From Agapanthus africanus (lineage: Eukaryota; Streptophyta; Magnoliopsida; Asparagales; Amaryllidaceae), in contig JASDDO010000001.1 of NCBI GenBank assembly GCA_030015575.1, positions 320,511,595-320,575,594 of the forward strand: a stretch of DNA of 64,000 bases. Reading direction: 5' to 3'. The translations under genes and the position numbers were made by a program. Position 1 is the first letter of the stretch. Each line of letters begins with the position of its first letter. Positions 1 to 11,741 of the stretch are shown piece after piece. Below the pieces are notes generated by a model. It saw only the letters and a program-made list of their open reading frames with translations. It did no database searches and was not told the origin of the DNA.

Positions 1-739
1 TAATAACACTTACCAGTAAATCTCATCAGCCCTGGCCAGGGACTTGCTGTTATAGCCAATCGAGCATAGCGCAACATCAACTCTTAATACCGGGAGAGAC
101 GAAACCCCTCCTATCGCTCACTGCCTTTATGTGACTCAGGACTGTATCCAAAATCCACCTGTTTGCATGACTCTTTTGAGCCGTGGTAGGGAGGAAATCA
201 AAGCACAGTGGAAACCACACAAGACACTATGACGATCTTGGGTCTATAGACTAACCTGTATAAGTGTCACCAGAGAACTGCTATCTGACGATAAGTATGG
301 TACCATCTAGGAGTTCTCGGCGAGTCCTTTTTGGTGTACCCAATCTCTAATGAGCACCTATGTACAATCTTTGATGTCAAACACCAATGGTTGTGGGATC
401 AACCATCGTCCATTACAGGGTCAAGAAACGTACACACTAGTCTACTATGGAATATCGATGCCCTGTCTCAATATTCCCTCGACTAGGAACTGTTAAAGGA
501 TGTGCTTGCTGACTACATAAGCCCCACTAGTATGATCTGCATCATAGTCCTGGTAGTTAAGCCTACATCCTTAGGGCTTCATCAACATGTATCAGAGAGA
601 CAGAATAATAAAACAAGTGTACATATTAAGATAAAGAGCAACCAGATAGCATACTATCATGTCGAGCAAGAAAGTCCTATATATATATGTCCAAGCATCC
701 ATTACAATAATGACCTCTAGGGCATACATATACTTAACA
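1..739 (-). repeat. LTR of old Copia element C (3' LTR, cut by window edge)
   Basis: Read on the minus strand this starts TGTTAAGTATATG at 739 and resembles the start of the E-family LTR (TGTTAGTTGTGTATATGCCC), including the CCCTAGAGG block. It carries the 12-bp palindrome CCCTGGCCAGGG at 30-41 and the LTR blocks shared by all families here (the 'ccgggagagacga' and 'gagccgtggtaggg' stretches). Its left end lies outside the window. It is only about 70-75% alike, by eye, to the LTR at 57716-59869 at the other end of element C, so pairing of the two is uncertain. Confidence 0.8.
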
Positions 740-1517
740 AGGGGCATATCACCCGGTCCAACCATTCTACTTTTTCTCAATCCTTATAATAAATTACATA
801 TGTGAGATCCTGATCCGGTATCTAATACCCAGGAGGTAGGGTTGACTGAAAAACGGTTTTCAATAACAAATACACCCGAATGCTTCTCCTTCAATAGGGT
901 TATCTGGAATTCCTTACAGTCCTCTTTCACTTGCCCATACTCATGACAGTTTTCACAAGTTAGAGCCGAACCGACGTTCCCCAGCCCAGTGTAACAAGCT
1001 GGTTCGGTCAAGTCAAACATTTTATTATCTTGATTAGGGCGTAAAATGGTTGCTACCTGGAGAGAGAGAAAAGAAACACTCAGCGTGCGCTCTTGCAAGA
1101 TCAGATTGGTTATTAGTTTATCTAATCAGGATGGCTCCCACTGTTTCCTTGAATTTTCCTTTAAACCTTAAAAGAAAAACTAGTCGGAATCATTCGCACC
1201 TCACAAGTTCGCTAATCGTTCAGCCAGGTGAGTGTTGGTACTCCGAGGGAGGTTCCCCGTGCTCTCGCACGGACCTAATTAAAATAAACTTTGTTTCCGT
1301 AGAGGCGTAGCCCCGTTAACGCTTTTCTAGACACCTAATAGGTTAGCTAATTGTGAAGTGAAAAATATCTCCCAAGAGTAATCCTACTCATCAGTGTGAT
1401 TAGGATCCAACTATCTTTGCATGATAACTTAGATGGAAGCCACTCTAGTCACCACACTCTAGAAGGTATACAACACTAGCATGTTTCCTGTATATTTGAA
1501 ACTCCCGATGTGGTTTT
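740..1517 (-). mobile_element. Element C internal fragment: protease-region remnant and leader
   Basis: This is the coding-proximal part of element C on the minus strand. From right to left in the window it holds leader sequence like that of E (the 'gtgctctcgcacgg' block), a CT-rich splice-acceptor-like tract near 1060-1075, and a short remnant of the gag-less protein start. The expected polypurine tract beside the left LTR is not visible. Element B1 is inserted at its right end, with TSD GTTTT at 1513-1517 and 11100-11104, and C continues at 11105. Confidence 0.75.
784..1020 (-). pseudogene. Gag-less protease-region remnant of element C
   Basis: The minus frame reads a short leader peptide followed by the Copia protease context with the [12 protein letters not shown] signature. 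The stretch DLTEPACYTGLGNVG matches [16 protein letters not shown] at the start of the E protein (45608). No UBN2-type gag domain precedes the protease, and a zinc-knuckle-like CENC...DC stretch is only vestigial. The rest of pol is not present in the window. It is a broken fossil. Its value is that it shares the E-family junction of leader to protease, which makes the gag-less layout ancestral to both. Confidence 0.7.
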
Positions 1518-3609
1518 TGTTGGATATAGTGCCCTCTAAGTCAATTATTGGATCGCAGGCACGTGATTGCAATGATTGAGGGAGGACCTATACCGATAAA
1601 ACAGTCTTACTCGAGATGATAGTATGCTATCTGGTTTGTCTTTATCATCATGATAGAGCCCATAGGATTGTTGTTTGACTACCAGCAGTATGATGGTGAT
1701 CATATATGTGGGAGCTGGGGTCTATAAGCACATCCTTAAAGTGTCCCTAGTCGTGGGAGTTTCGAGACAGGGCATCGATACTCCAGAGTAGACTAGTGTA
1801 TACAGTCGAGACCCCGACAAGGGGCGGTGGCCGGTCTCACAAGCCACTGGTGTCAGTTGGATCACCTAAGATGTATACAGGTGCTCATTAGGTTTTGAGT
1901 ACACCGGACAGGACTCGCCGGGAATATGCTAGTTGGTATTATACATATCGTCAGATAGCAGTTCCCTGGTGACATGTGTACAGGTTAGTTCATTGACCTG
2001 AGGTCGTCATTTGTCTCGTGTGAGTTCCCACTGTGCTTAGATTACTACCCTACCACGCTCAAAGGAGTTGTGCAAACAGGTTTTAGTTGGGTACAGTCCC
2101 GAGCCACATTGGAGGCAAGTGAGCGGATCTTCGGGGATTCGTCTCTCCCGGTATTGGGGGTGAGATCGCGCTGTGTTTAGGAGAGCCATTACACGAAATC
2201 CCTGGCCAGGGTAATCGAGATATACTGGTAGGTATACCAGCAGAATCTCAGAGTGTTCTGGACTGCTCTCTGACACGACTTATGCAGCTATTGGGGGTCT
2301 GACGTTTACCGACCCCCTAGGCCTAATATGCGATACTCATAGACGAATGTTCCGGACTGTACGATTATTGTCACTGTCAGGCTCAGTAGGGTTTATAGAT
2401 GAGTTCGCTCGTCAGCTTCCCTTCCAATCAATACATAGGCAAAACGTTACGTACAGTTAGTACCTCTGACGTGCTAGGGTTATACCCAGTGCCAGTGTAC
2501 TGATGAGTCATTAGAGTCCCCCACCGACACTTTCCCAAGTTCGGGCGAAACGTTGTAGAGGCCGTATGGGTTTATGGCAAGGTTCGGAAAATGCACGTGC
2601 GTTTTCGCACGTGTTATTTTTCGGGCAGATAATACTGGTAGGCTTTGGTTTAAGCCGGATCCCAATATTATACAGTGTAGATATAATATCTTTGTCTCAG
2701 TTGCATTTGTATTCGGTCGTAATACAAATGCGGGTATGTTTATACCGATACGGAGTTATCCTGAAATTCGTTTCGGGATGATTTTTGGAAGTTGCCAGTT
2801 TCCAGTTTTCTATCAGCCGTCTTTTAACATTCGGTTAAAGACGGATTTATCTTTTCTTCTGTTGAGGTGAGTCAGTGTTCTAGAAGGTTCTAGAAGCGAT
2901 GACAAGGCTTGTGACTCACTTGGGTCATTAATGGTTCATTAATGATTAATGGTGACTAGGTTTAATGTGATTGGTTCCATTTAATGCTTGATAATGATTC
3001 ATTCTTTCTTTATTTTGTGATGATAAGTATGAAGGCTTAGAGTCACCATTTTCACTCCTACACTCACCTCCCTTCTCTCCTTTAAGTGGCCGGCCCCTTG
3101 TTGGAAATGCATGATTTGATTCATTTTTCATTTGAGTGAGAAAAGATTATGATAACTTGTGTATGGAAATTTCATTTCTAGTTCAATTTCCATTCACCCG
3201 ATTCCAAATGGCAACTTCATTTAACCGTTCGTCCATAGTCTTGGACGTAACGAGACAAAGTATTCTACTCATTCTCTACTTCATCTTGGCCGTCTCTTTT
3301 AGCAAACTTGACGATCGAGTTGCCTCGGTTCAGAGGCGGGAGCCCGTTTAAAGATCCGTCGACGTGGTGCCACCTGGACGACGAAACCGGAGATCAAGAA
3401 AGTTCGGATCAGTTGCAACTTAGCGTGGGATGATGGTTGAAGACCGAAGGACTCGGATCATTCGGTATAACAATTCTACCCTCTTTACAATTTGTTAGTT
3501 TAGCTTTAATGGACGATCCGGGATAAAGTACGCGATAGCGCCAGTCGTAAAAGTTTTGTTCCGCATATCGGCGTCTGTCAGACGGCCGGGGCGCCGCCGC
3601 GTACTTACA
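1518..3609 (+). repeat. B1 5' LTR
   Basis: It starts TGTTGGATATAGTGCC and ends ...GTACTTACA, followed by one G and the PBS. The palindrome CCCTGGCCAGGG is at 2200-2211. Shared LTR blocks (ATTCGTCTCTCCCGGTATT and GGACTGTACG) link it to the D, A, E and C LTRs, although the outer ends differ. Promoter and RNA start could not be placed from sequence alone. Confidence 0.95.
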
Positions 3610-3610
3610 G

Positions 3611-3622
3611 TGGTATCAGAGC
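3611..3622 (+). other. B1 primer binding site (initiator tRNA-Met)
   Basis: TGGTATCAGAGC, complementary to the 3' end of plant initiator tRNA-Met, sits one base after the LTR end. It primes minus-strand DNA synthesis. Confidence 0.95.
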
Positions 3623-3821
3623 CTAACCATTTTGCTATACTAACTTGTGCTAACGCGTTCAAAATATCGATCGAACCGAAAATCAAAAACGGCAAAATCC
3701 TAACCCGACAGTTTCTGTTGATTTTAAATGGTCTCAAAAATTATATCTGGATGTCTTAAAAATCAGAGCAGGGTTTTCTAAGAACTACGACGAAATTTGG
3801 GGTCGTGATCCCCCCAAGATG

Positions 3822-3866
3822 CCGCGGAAGCGCGGCCAAACCCATGGTTTAGCCACGCAACCGCGG
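3822..3866 (+). other. GC-rich leader hairpin in B1
   Basis: Arms 3822-3842 and 3846-3866 pair at 17 of 21 positions around a 3-base loop. The left arm contains GCGGAAGCGCGGCC. A hairpin with the same core lies about 200 bp past the PBS in D, E and A2. The two unpaired C/A positions are what deamination of methylated C on the other strand would give (inference). Confidence 0.7.
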
Positions 3867-5030
3867 CCACGTGGGGAGCACGTGCTCCCAAATTTTGTCT
3901 GTTGGTTCTCTGTGAGATTTTGGGGTTTTTGGTATATATCGTTTTGGCCCAGGTTTTGTTACTGTTCACCAGTAAGTCGTGGGGCCCACTTTTTGTTATT
4001 TAGTCGATCGAAATTTTAAACTTGTTAGTTTTTCAGTACTTTCATTATATCTCCGACCGGGAATGTCATTTGATCGGTAAACCGCGTCTGATTGCTATAG
4101 TTCTTTTAGACGGGTTTGCGAACGTGACATTCGCGTTGATGTTCCGTGTTGTGCTGTAATGTTGCGGATTTGTGGTGGTGGATAGCAGGGTGCAATGATA
4201 GTGTTGTTCAGATTTATTTGTACATTTGATATTGCGGGGCGAGCGTCCGACTTGTGGACTGCCGTCACTGCCTGTTTGTATAATATTCTTTTGGGGCACG
4301 ACCAGGTTGCGGTCGATGTACCTATTGTACTATTTTTATTTACTGTACTAGGTTTTACCCCGCGACGGAGTGCACGGATAGCCGGGTTCTGGAGGGCAAC
4401 GGGTCCGCATCTCATGACTTTGAGAGGCAGAGGGGCCCCACTCTAAAATTGGCAGACTATTCGCCGCACTCGTAGGGGGTACAGGTTGACCCAAGGAGGG
4501 GTGCTCAATTTACCGGATTCCGTGAAGTGCCGGGTGTTCCATTCACTATGCTGTGGGGACTGCCTCGCTTCAGGTTTTGGCGGGTAACTTGCCGCACCCG
4601 TAGGGGTCTAGGTTTTCATTGCACAGGCTATCCACACGACAGGGGAACGTCGGGTTTCAGCAGCGGCTCTATGAAACCCGGGGATCCCAGATTTTCTGTA
4701 TTGTTCTGTGATGCTTATTACTTTTCTGTAATGTTGCATATTATCACGCCTGGAGCGATTATTGTATATTATTATATATACTATTAGATGTTGTATATGT
4801 TTTACACCCGCGCTAGTCCAGTCCCCGCTCTGTCGTTAGTTAAGTAACCTAACGGGTGATGACGGGACCCAGTGAAGAATGCGGATGGCATATACGTACA
4901 TTTTATTTTCGTTCTTTTCTGGTGTGATTGATTGATGGGACTGCATTGATTCTTAACAATGCAAAGATAAAACAAACATATATTTGATGTTGTTGGAACA
5001 AATTTTAAAATTATTATAAAGACGTTTCCT

Positions 5031-5127
5031 TTTGTTTTGCATAGCGGTATTCAGTTGGAATATCCTGCACCTCATTCCACGAGGAAAGAACCGAGATCCC
5101 TTCACCGGGAGTGACTTCTTTAACAAA
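5031..5127 (+). repeat. Leader module with GATCCCTTCACCGGGAG (single copy in B1)
   Basis: A block of about 100 bp ending GAGATCCCTTCACCGGGAGTGAC. The TCCC/GGGA ends can pair around the middle. One copy is present here, two in D and in E, and one recognisable copy in C (about 11440-11525, minus). I do not find it in the leaders of A1 or A2. Confidence 0.7.
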
Positions 5128-5263
5128 AGGTTTTCGCTACTATATATTTTTATAAAGCTATCAGTTTCCTTCAACGAGATCAAGTTCATTATGTTAAAGG
5201 TTTTTCGCCAAAAACCAGCCGTAATCCTCCGTCGTTTCTTATGGATGGTCAGTAGTATTCAAG

Positions 5264-5470
5264 CTATGTTTGTTGGCCTACGTCAAGGCATAGTGTTTGG
5301 TAGCTGCTGGGTATTCATTTGTTGCATAGATAGATGCATTAGTTTAAGTCAGACGTACACCTTGTTGGCCTACGTCAAGGGCTTGTACGATGACTTAAGT
5401 TGATCAGGACAACTACGGGTAGAACTTGACATGTTGCTTATGACTTGTTGGCCTACGTCATGGTCATAAG
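5264..5470 (+). other. Triple stem-loop of the B1 leader
   Basis: Three consecutive hairpins each show the loop TTGGCCTACGTCA. Hairpin 1 is CTATG (5264-5268) with CATAG (5289-5293). Hairpin 2 is CGTACA (5354-5359) with TGTACG (5384-5389), plus the inner pair CCTTG/CAAGG. Hairpin 3 is CTTATGAC (5437-5444) with GTCATAAG (5463-5470), eight perfect pairs. The same three hairpins with changed but still pairing stems occur in A1, A2, D and E. The function is unknown; genome packaging or dimer formation are candidates (inference). Confidence 0.75.
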
Positions 5471-5774
5471 AACATGGGATAAAAATTACATCGGGAGTTT
5501 CAAACATACAAGAAACTTGCCAGACTTGCGCATACCTTCTGGAGTGTGTTGACTTGAGTGGCTTCCATCAAGTTATCATGCGATGATAGTTGGATCCCGA
5601 TTCTCACTGATGAGTTGGTTTACTCTTCGGGTGACCCCGACTAATTCTTCTTTCAGGTTTGGAGGAGAATTTGAGAAAACAGTGGGAGGTTTCCTAATTA
5701 GATAAAATGATAACCATTCTTATTTAGGCTAGAGTGCACGCAGAGTGTTTCTTCTCTCTCTCTCTCTTTGGCAG

Positions 5775-8700
5775 CGACCTTTGACCGACCCTAGACTATA
5801 ACTCAGTGACCAAAGTTGACCGAACTTTTTTTTATACTGACTTTTGGATTGTCTATAGTTGCATAAGTCATTGCAGCTCCTTCTTTTACCCTTTGTATTT
5901 CTCAGAACAACCCGTATTACTACGGACATCCACTTCCATTGGATAGATCCATCGTATGGTTATATACGAACTCGAAGGGACTTCTTCGAGGATGGATCCA
6001 GGTTCAGGAGAAATAGAATTGGTTTATTCAGTTGTCTTTTATTATCACCTTCTCTCGGGTTGCGAGGGCTCCTTGGTTTAGGAGAGTACACCTATTACGC
6101 TTAATGGATATTCTTATTCCAAACCATAGGCAGGTGCCGAAAGGTAGGGAATGAAGAAAACCAATTAGCCTAAATAGGGTGTGCAAAAGGTAATATATAA
6201 AGACAAGATAAAGGAATTAGAAAGAGGGCAAAGTAAATTGCGACTATTTACATTCATGACCAAATCACGTATTTCATCGCCACTCCTACTTCACCTTTGA
6301 TTTCTCCAGAACAACGCGTATCACCACGAACATCCAATTCCATTGGATAAATCCATCGTATGGTTATATACGAACTCGAAGGACATTTTTTCGAGGATGG
6401 ATTCTGGTTCAGGAGAAATAAGAATATGGTATTATTCAGTTGTTTTTATCATCACCTTCTCTCAAGTTACGAGTACTCCTAGGATAAGGAGGGTACACCT
6501 ATTATGCTTACTGAATAGTCTTCTTCCAAACCATAGGCTGGTGCCGAACGGTAGGGAAGGAAGAAAACAACTTAGCCTAATAATGGTGTACAGAAGGTAA
6601 CGACTAAAGACAAATAAAGGGAATTGGAAAGATGGCAGGGAAATATACGATTAAAGTCATGATTTGGATTATGGAAGAGGTATTACGAGAAATACCAGGA
6701 AACCCCTACAAAACATATTTATGTTCACTGTGCATTGTTAATAGAAAAAACTGATTTCCCGATTGGATACTTACTCCAGGGTATGTATTTACCAGGAACG
6801 ATTCTCACATCTGCATGGTTTTACAGATGTTGAGTGGGAGCGAGTTATTGGGAATTAGGTGATCATCCTCATTATATCGGAATTCGTTGTAATTGGTGAT
6901 ATTTGAGGAAATCTCCTGGGAACAGTTTTCAACCTACAACGTACAGGTTATGAGTTATTCAACTCAGCGGACTTATACAGAGTATTGTATGTTGTCCAGT
7001 GTCCATCAGGACAAAGGGGCTGGTCCTCGAACTATATTCTGTTTACTTGTAACTTCTCTACTTTTTAGACAAGTGTTTCGTAGAAATACAATGTCTAAGT
7101 TTTGAGAACTTATGGGTATAAGAATAAAGTAGAGAACCATGTATCGCAAGTATCGGGATTCTTCAAAGAAATCGAAGATGTAGATACTTGTGAGAGGTAT
7201 TCAGTTGATAGTAATGGTTTTTGAGAAACTTCTTTCTCTTTCAGGTTACTCATAATTGGATGGATTCCTAAATTGAGTAATGCTGATTGGCCTCTCTCTA
7301 TTAAGTTATTATGCACTGGAGACAGCTGCATAATTTGAATCCGGTTCCAATTAAATAAGCGCCAAAGTTTCTATATTGGATATAGAACGATTCATATCTT
7401 AACGATGTTAAGGTAAGAGGAGTTGTCCAGCTTATGCTTTAAACACAGACACTGGAAAACTCAAGGCACGTTTCTGTAATGACAGTTTGTGGGTTGACCC
7501 TAGCTTTGACGAGGGTTGATTTTCTACCATCAGGATGATCAATAGTGATATTGTTCTTGACTCGCCACAGTTTTATTAAAATGGATTTTTTCAGAAAACA
7601 AAAGTGGGAGTATGGTAGAACTGGAAGTGATTCCAGAACCGCAAACGATTACGGAAAGTTTTAATAGGACCTATATATTCAATCAGGTTTGACATTCCAA
7701 TAGCCACTCCGCAGATATGGTGGGTAACCTCAGACACCCGAGAGGTACTCTGGTAGGCTCAAGGACGGTGAGAGGGAGGTTCTTGTTTACCCAGACTTGA
7801 CACTACTGTTGTTCCAGACTGTGAGACCCGGCAGGAGATTATATAGCGTCGTTCTAAACTAGTTTTAGAAATGTACGTATATATTATTCTGCTAGAGGGT
7901 TATCGTAGTCAGTGGGAGCAGCGGAAGCAAGTGGGCAAGTAGCTAGTGTCTATTTATAGACTTGAGCAGATATAGAGGAAATAGATCATCTGAATTTTGA
8001 TGTGAAAGTCATGACTTTGACTTCAACAGAATAAGGGATGGATCTGTTAAGAAGGTAGTAGGGTGTGATGTCCTGGTATTTGGATGACATACACAGAGTA
8101 GGAAGTAAAATTCTTATACTGAACGGTTGTACTTTGGTCGTCACACAGTTGTTTCTCTACAAAGGATATGGATATAATATAAGACATTAGGGTAACTAGA
8201 TCTATGTTTTTAGATCTAGATTTGGGTATTTTCCCAATTTGGGTACTTTGACAATATTCTAATAGTATTTTAGAATAGATGACTCCAAGCATGGTGGTGT
8301 ACCTGCAGATGATGGAGTCACCCTCTCTAAAGGTGTCTTACAGACTAAAGTGGAGAGGGACATGCATGATTGGCAGATCACTTGCTTAGGCAATTGAGTC
8401 AGTCGTGAGATGTCAAGTACCACACCAGATGTTGTTATTGCACTAGATGCGATAAGATTATATTAATCCAATCCTGGAGAAATATTAGGAAGCAGTTATA
8501 GAACATAAGTACATGTTCTACGGATTAGATGACGGCGGCCTCCTTCGGGAGACGGTTATTATTCCAGGCTTCACCGGTGACATGGATGACAGAGCGATTG
8601 TCAGAGTTATAGTTTTCCCTCATACGAGGGACAGTATTATGGACAGGTGGTCCAAGGGGATACTGTGGAAGGCATGGTGCTGGGCACTGATTAGTTTCAG

Positions 8701-8992
8701 TGATTGATACAGTCCAAGAAGTTTGGATTTGGAGTTCATTTATGAACTAGGTCCCATCAGATATCCAAATATATTCTAAGACAGGTATTACTCAATTCGG
8801 GAGATGGTTTTCTCCGCGAGGTTGAGATATAGAGAGATACAGAAAGAAACACCAAGGCGGATCCACTCACTGAGGCTATTTCTCGAATACAACAGTTTTA
8901 CAAACGAGCTTTGTGAAACTGATTAGTAGAGGAGTTGGATGTTCGGTATCACACGAGCTGTGTGTACGGGACATCGCAATAATTAGCCTTAA
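5775..8992 (+). pseudogene. Decayed pol-derived body of B1 (no gag)
   Basis: A fossil with many breaks and no long frame. It begins at the AG|CGACC acceptor-like junction shared by all families. It still aligns by eye with pol in several places: a protease-like block (duplicated at 5889-6610), an acidic linker near 7610-7670, RT-like DNA near 8040-8300, and the pol 3' end (GCGGATCCACTCAC...) just before the polypurine tract. No gag-like DNA is recognisable between acceptor and protease block. The D element has a closely similar decayed body (16301-19668), so the decay predates the split of the two subfamilies. Confidence 0.75.
5889..6610 (+). repeat. Internal tandem duplication in B1 body
   Basis: Two units about 400 bp apart (starting near 5889 and 6291) each run from a 'cctttg.atttctc.agaac' start through TGGTTATATACGAACTCGAA to a 'ggtgccga..ggtaggga' end. 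The middle resembles the protease DTGSG coding stretch. D carries the same duplication (about 16405-17120). Confidence 0.8.
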
Positions 8993-9007
8993 GTGCAAGT
9001 GGGAGAT
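8993..9007 (+). other. B1 polypurine tract
   Basis: GTGCAAGTGGGAGAT directly precedes the 3' LTR. The same string precedes the 3' LTRs of D, E, A1, A2 and A3. It primes plus-strand DNA synthesis. Confidence 0.9.
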
Positions 9008-11099
9008 TGTTGGATATAGTGCCCTCTAAGTCAATTATTGGATCGCAGGCACGTGATTGCAATGATTGAGGGAGGACCTATACCGATAAAACAGTCTTAC
9101 TCGAGATGATAGTATGCTATCTGGTTTGTCTTTATCATCATGATAGAGCCCATAGGATTGTTGTTTGACTACCAGCAGTATGATGGCGATCATATATGTG
9201 GGAGCTGGGGTCTATAAGCACATCCTTAAAGTGTCCCTAGTCGTGGGAGTTTCGAGACAGGGCATCGATACTCCAGAGTAGACTAGTGTATACAGTCGAG
9301 ACCCCGACGAGGGGCGGTGGCCGGTCTCACAAGCCACTGGTGTCAGTTGGATCACCTAAGATGTATACAGGTGCTCATTAGGTTTTGAGTACACCGGACA
9401 GGACTCGCCGGGAATATGCTAGTTGGTATTATACATATCGTCAGATAGCAGTTCCCTGGTGACATGTGTACAGGTTAGTTCATTGACCTGAGGTCGTCAT
9501 TTGTCTCGTGTGAGTTCCCACTGTGCTTAGATTACTACCCTACCACGCTCAAAGGAGTTGTGCAAACAGGTTTTAGTTGGGTACAGTCCCGAGCCACATT
9601 GGAGGCAAGTGAGCGGATCTTCGGGGATTCGTCTCTCCCGGTATTGAGGGTGAGATCACGCTGTGTTTAGGAGAGCCATTACACGAAATCCCTGGCCAGG
9701 GTAATCGAGATATACTGGTAGGTATACCAGCAGAATCTCAGAGTGTTCTGGACTGCTCTCTGACACGACTTATGCAGCTATTGGGGGTCTGACGTTTACC
9801 GACCCCCTAGGCCTAATATGCGATACTCATAGACGAATGTTCCGGACTGTACGATTATTGTCACTGTCAGGCTCAGTAGGGTTTATAGATGAGTTCGCTC
9901 GTCAGCTTCCCTTCCAATCAATACATAGGCAAAACGTTACGTACAGTTAGTACCTCTGACGTGCTAGGGTTATACCCAGTGCCAGTGTACTGATGAGTCA
10001 TTAGAGTCCCCCACCGACACTTTCCCAAGTTCGGGCGAAACGTTGTAGAGGCCGTATGGGTTTATGGCAAGGTTCGGAAAATGCACGTGCGTTTTCGCAC
10101 GTGTTATTTTTCGGGCAGATAATACTGGTAGGCTTTGGTTTAAGCCGGATCCCAATATTATACAGTGTAGATATAATATCTTTGTCTCAGTTGCATTTGT
10201 ATTCGGTCGTAATACAAATGCGGGTATGTTTATACCGATACGGAGTTATCCTGAAATTCGTTTCGGGATGATTTTTGGAAGTTGCCAGTTTCCAGTTTTC
10301 TATCAGCCGTCTTTTAACATTCGGTTAAAGACGGATTTATCTTTTCTTCTGTTGAGGTGAGTCAGTGTTCTAGAAGGTTCTAGAAGCGATGACAAGGCTT
10401 GTGACTCACTTGGGTCATTAATGGTTCATTAATGATTAATGGTGACTAGGTTTAATGTGATTGGTTCCATTTAATGCTTGATAATGATTCATTCTTTCTT
10501 TATTTTGTGATGATAAGTATGAAGGCTTAGAGTCACCATTTTCACTCCTACACTCACCTCCCTTCTCTCCTTTAAGTGGCCGGCCCCTTGTTGGAAATGC
10601 ATGATTTGATTCATTTTTCATTTGAGTGAGAAAAGATTATGATAACTTGTGTATGGAAATTTCATTTCTAGTTCAATTTCCATTCACCCGATTCCAAATG
10701 GCAACTTCATTTAACCGTTCGTCCATAGTCTTGGACGTAACGAGACAAAGTATTCTACTCATTCTCTACTTCATCTTGGCCATCTCTTTTAGCAAACTTG
10801 ACGATCGAGTTGCCTCGGTTCAGAGGCGGGAGCCCGTTTAAAGATCCGTCGACGTGGTGCCACCTGGACGACGAAACCGGAGATCAAGCAAGTTCGGATC
10901 AGTTGCAACATAGCGTGGGATGATGGTTGAAGACCGAAGGACTCGGATCATTCGGTATAACAATTCTACCCTCTTTACAATTTGTTAGTTTAGCTTTAAT
11001 GGACGATCCGGGATAAAGTACGCGATAGCGCCAGTCGTAAAAGTTTTGTTCCGCATATCGGCGTCTGTCAGACGGCCGGGGCGCCGCCGAGTACTTACA
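9008..11099 (+). repeat. B1 3' LTR
   Basis: 2092 bp, the same length as the 5' LTR, with about eight scattered differences by eye. It is followed by TSD GTTTT (11100-11104) and then the resumed leader of element C. Confidence 0.95.
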
Positions 11100-11104
11100 G
11101 TTTT

Positions 11105-11741
11105 TACCCCAAGCGTCTTATGATCTTGACGGATGCCAACAAGGCTGTACGACTGTCCTAGATTAATGCATCTCTATGCTGGAAATAAGCATTATTTAGC
11201 TACCATACACGATGCCTTGATGGATGCCAAGAAACACAGCACGAATACCAAATGCTACTTATCTGAAATGACCGAGGGCTACAGTTACGATTTTGGCGAA
11301 AAACCCTTTAACGTAATGAACTTGATATCGTCGAAGGAACCGTGTAGTTTTGAAAAGGAGTGGTTTAGGCTCCGCTTTTGAAAACTAGTGGTTTTGAAGA
11401 AAACCGAGTAATTTATAGTTACATAAACCTTTTCTCAAGAGGTCATTTCCGGTGAAGGGATTTAGGCTCTAGCCTCCTGGAATGAGGTGCTGGATATTCC
11501 TAACCGAACACCACTATGCAAAGCGAAAGAGTATGACAATAGTTTTTCGAAATTTGTTCCAACAACATCATTTAGGTTTCTTTTCTTGCATTAATTAAAA
11601 TTAACGAGGTCCCATCAATTAATTCCTATCACACCAGAAAAGAACGAAAATAAAATGTACGTATATGCCATCCGCATTCGCCATGGGGCCCCGTCTTGCA
11701 CCGTTAGGTTACTTAACTACCGGCAGAGCGGGGGCAGGACT
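11105..11741 (-). mobile_element. Element C leader fragment 2
   Basis: Non-coding leader of minus-strand element C between the B1 and D insertions. It holds worn copies of the stem-loop region (GATGCCAACAAGG and GATGCCAAGAAA near 11130-11240), one copy of the 'tttccggtgaaggga' module (about 11440-11525), and the 'cggcagagcggggg' block that matches A1 near 27160. D is inserted at its right end (TSD GGACT at 11737-11741). Confidence 0.8.

Larger units (their letters stand above)
3623..5774 (+). other. B1 non-coding leader
   Basis: About 2.1 kb between PBS and the pol-derived body, with no credible reading frame. It holds a GC-rich hairpin (3822-3866), blocks shared with the leaders of D, C and A (the 'ttttggggcacgacc' and 'gtccccgctctg' stretches), one copy of the 'gatcccttcaccgggag' module (about 5031-5127), the triple stem-loop (5264-5470), and a CT tract ending in GGCAG at 5774 that looks like a splice acceptor. 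Confidence 0.8.
1518..11099 (+). mobile_element. B1: gag-less, pol-decayed Copia-type element, structurally complete
   Basis: Two LTRs of 2092 bp each (1518-3609 and 9008-11099) flank a PBS, a 2.1 kb leader, a decayed pol-derived body and a polypurine tract. TSD GTTTT lies at 1513-1517 and 11100-11104. Hand comparison of the LTRs shows about eight differences in 2092 bp. This suggests an insertion of the order of 0.1-0.2 million years ago if a grass-type rate of 1.3e-8 per site per year applies (an assumption). The body has no long reading frame and many breaks, so B1 must have moved with proteins made elsewhere. It is inserted in the leader of element C. Confidence 0.93.

Noticed and set aside
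3611-3622. TGGTATCAGAGC as part of a tRNA gene
   Set aside because: Only the 3' end sequence is present, always next to an LTR end; there is no cloverleaf, so it is a primer binding site.
4760-4790. AT-rich TATATA tracts as promoters
   Set aside because: Such tracts occur at many places in leaders and LTRs with no fixed position; no start site can be supported.
5264-5470. Repeated hairpins as a CRISPR-like array
   Set aside because: Only three units, variable stems, irregular spacing, plant retrotransposon context.
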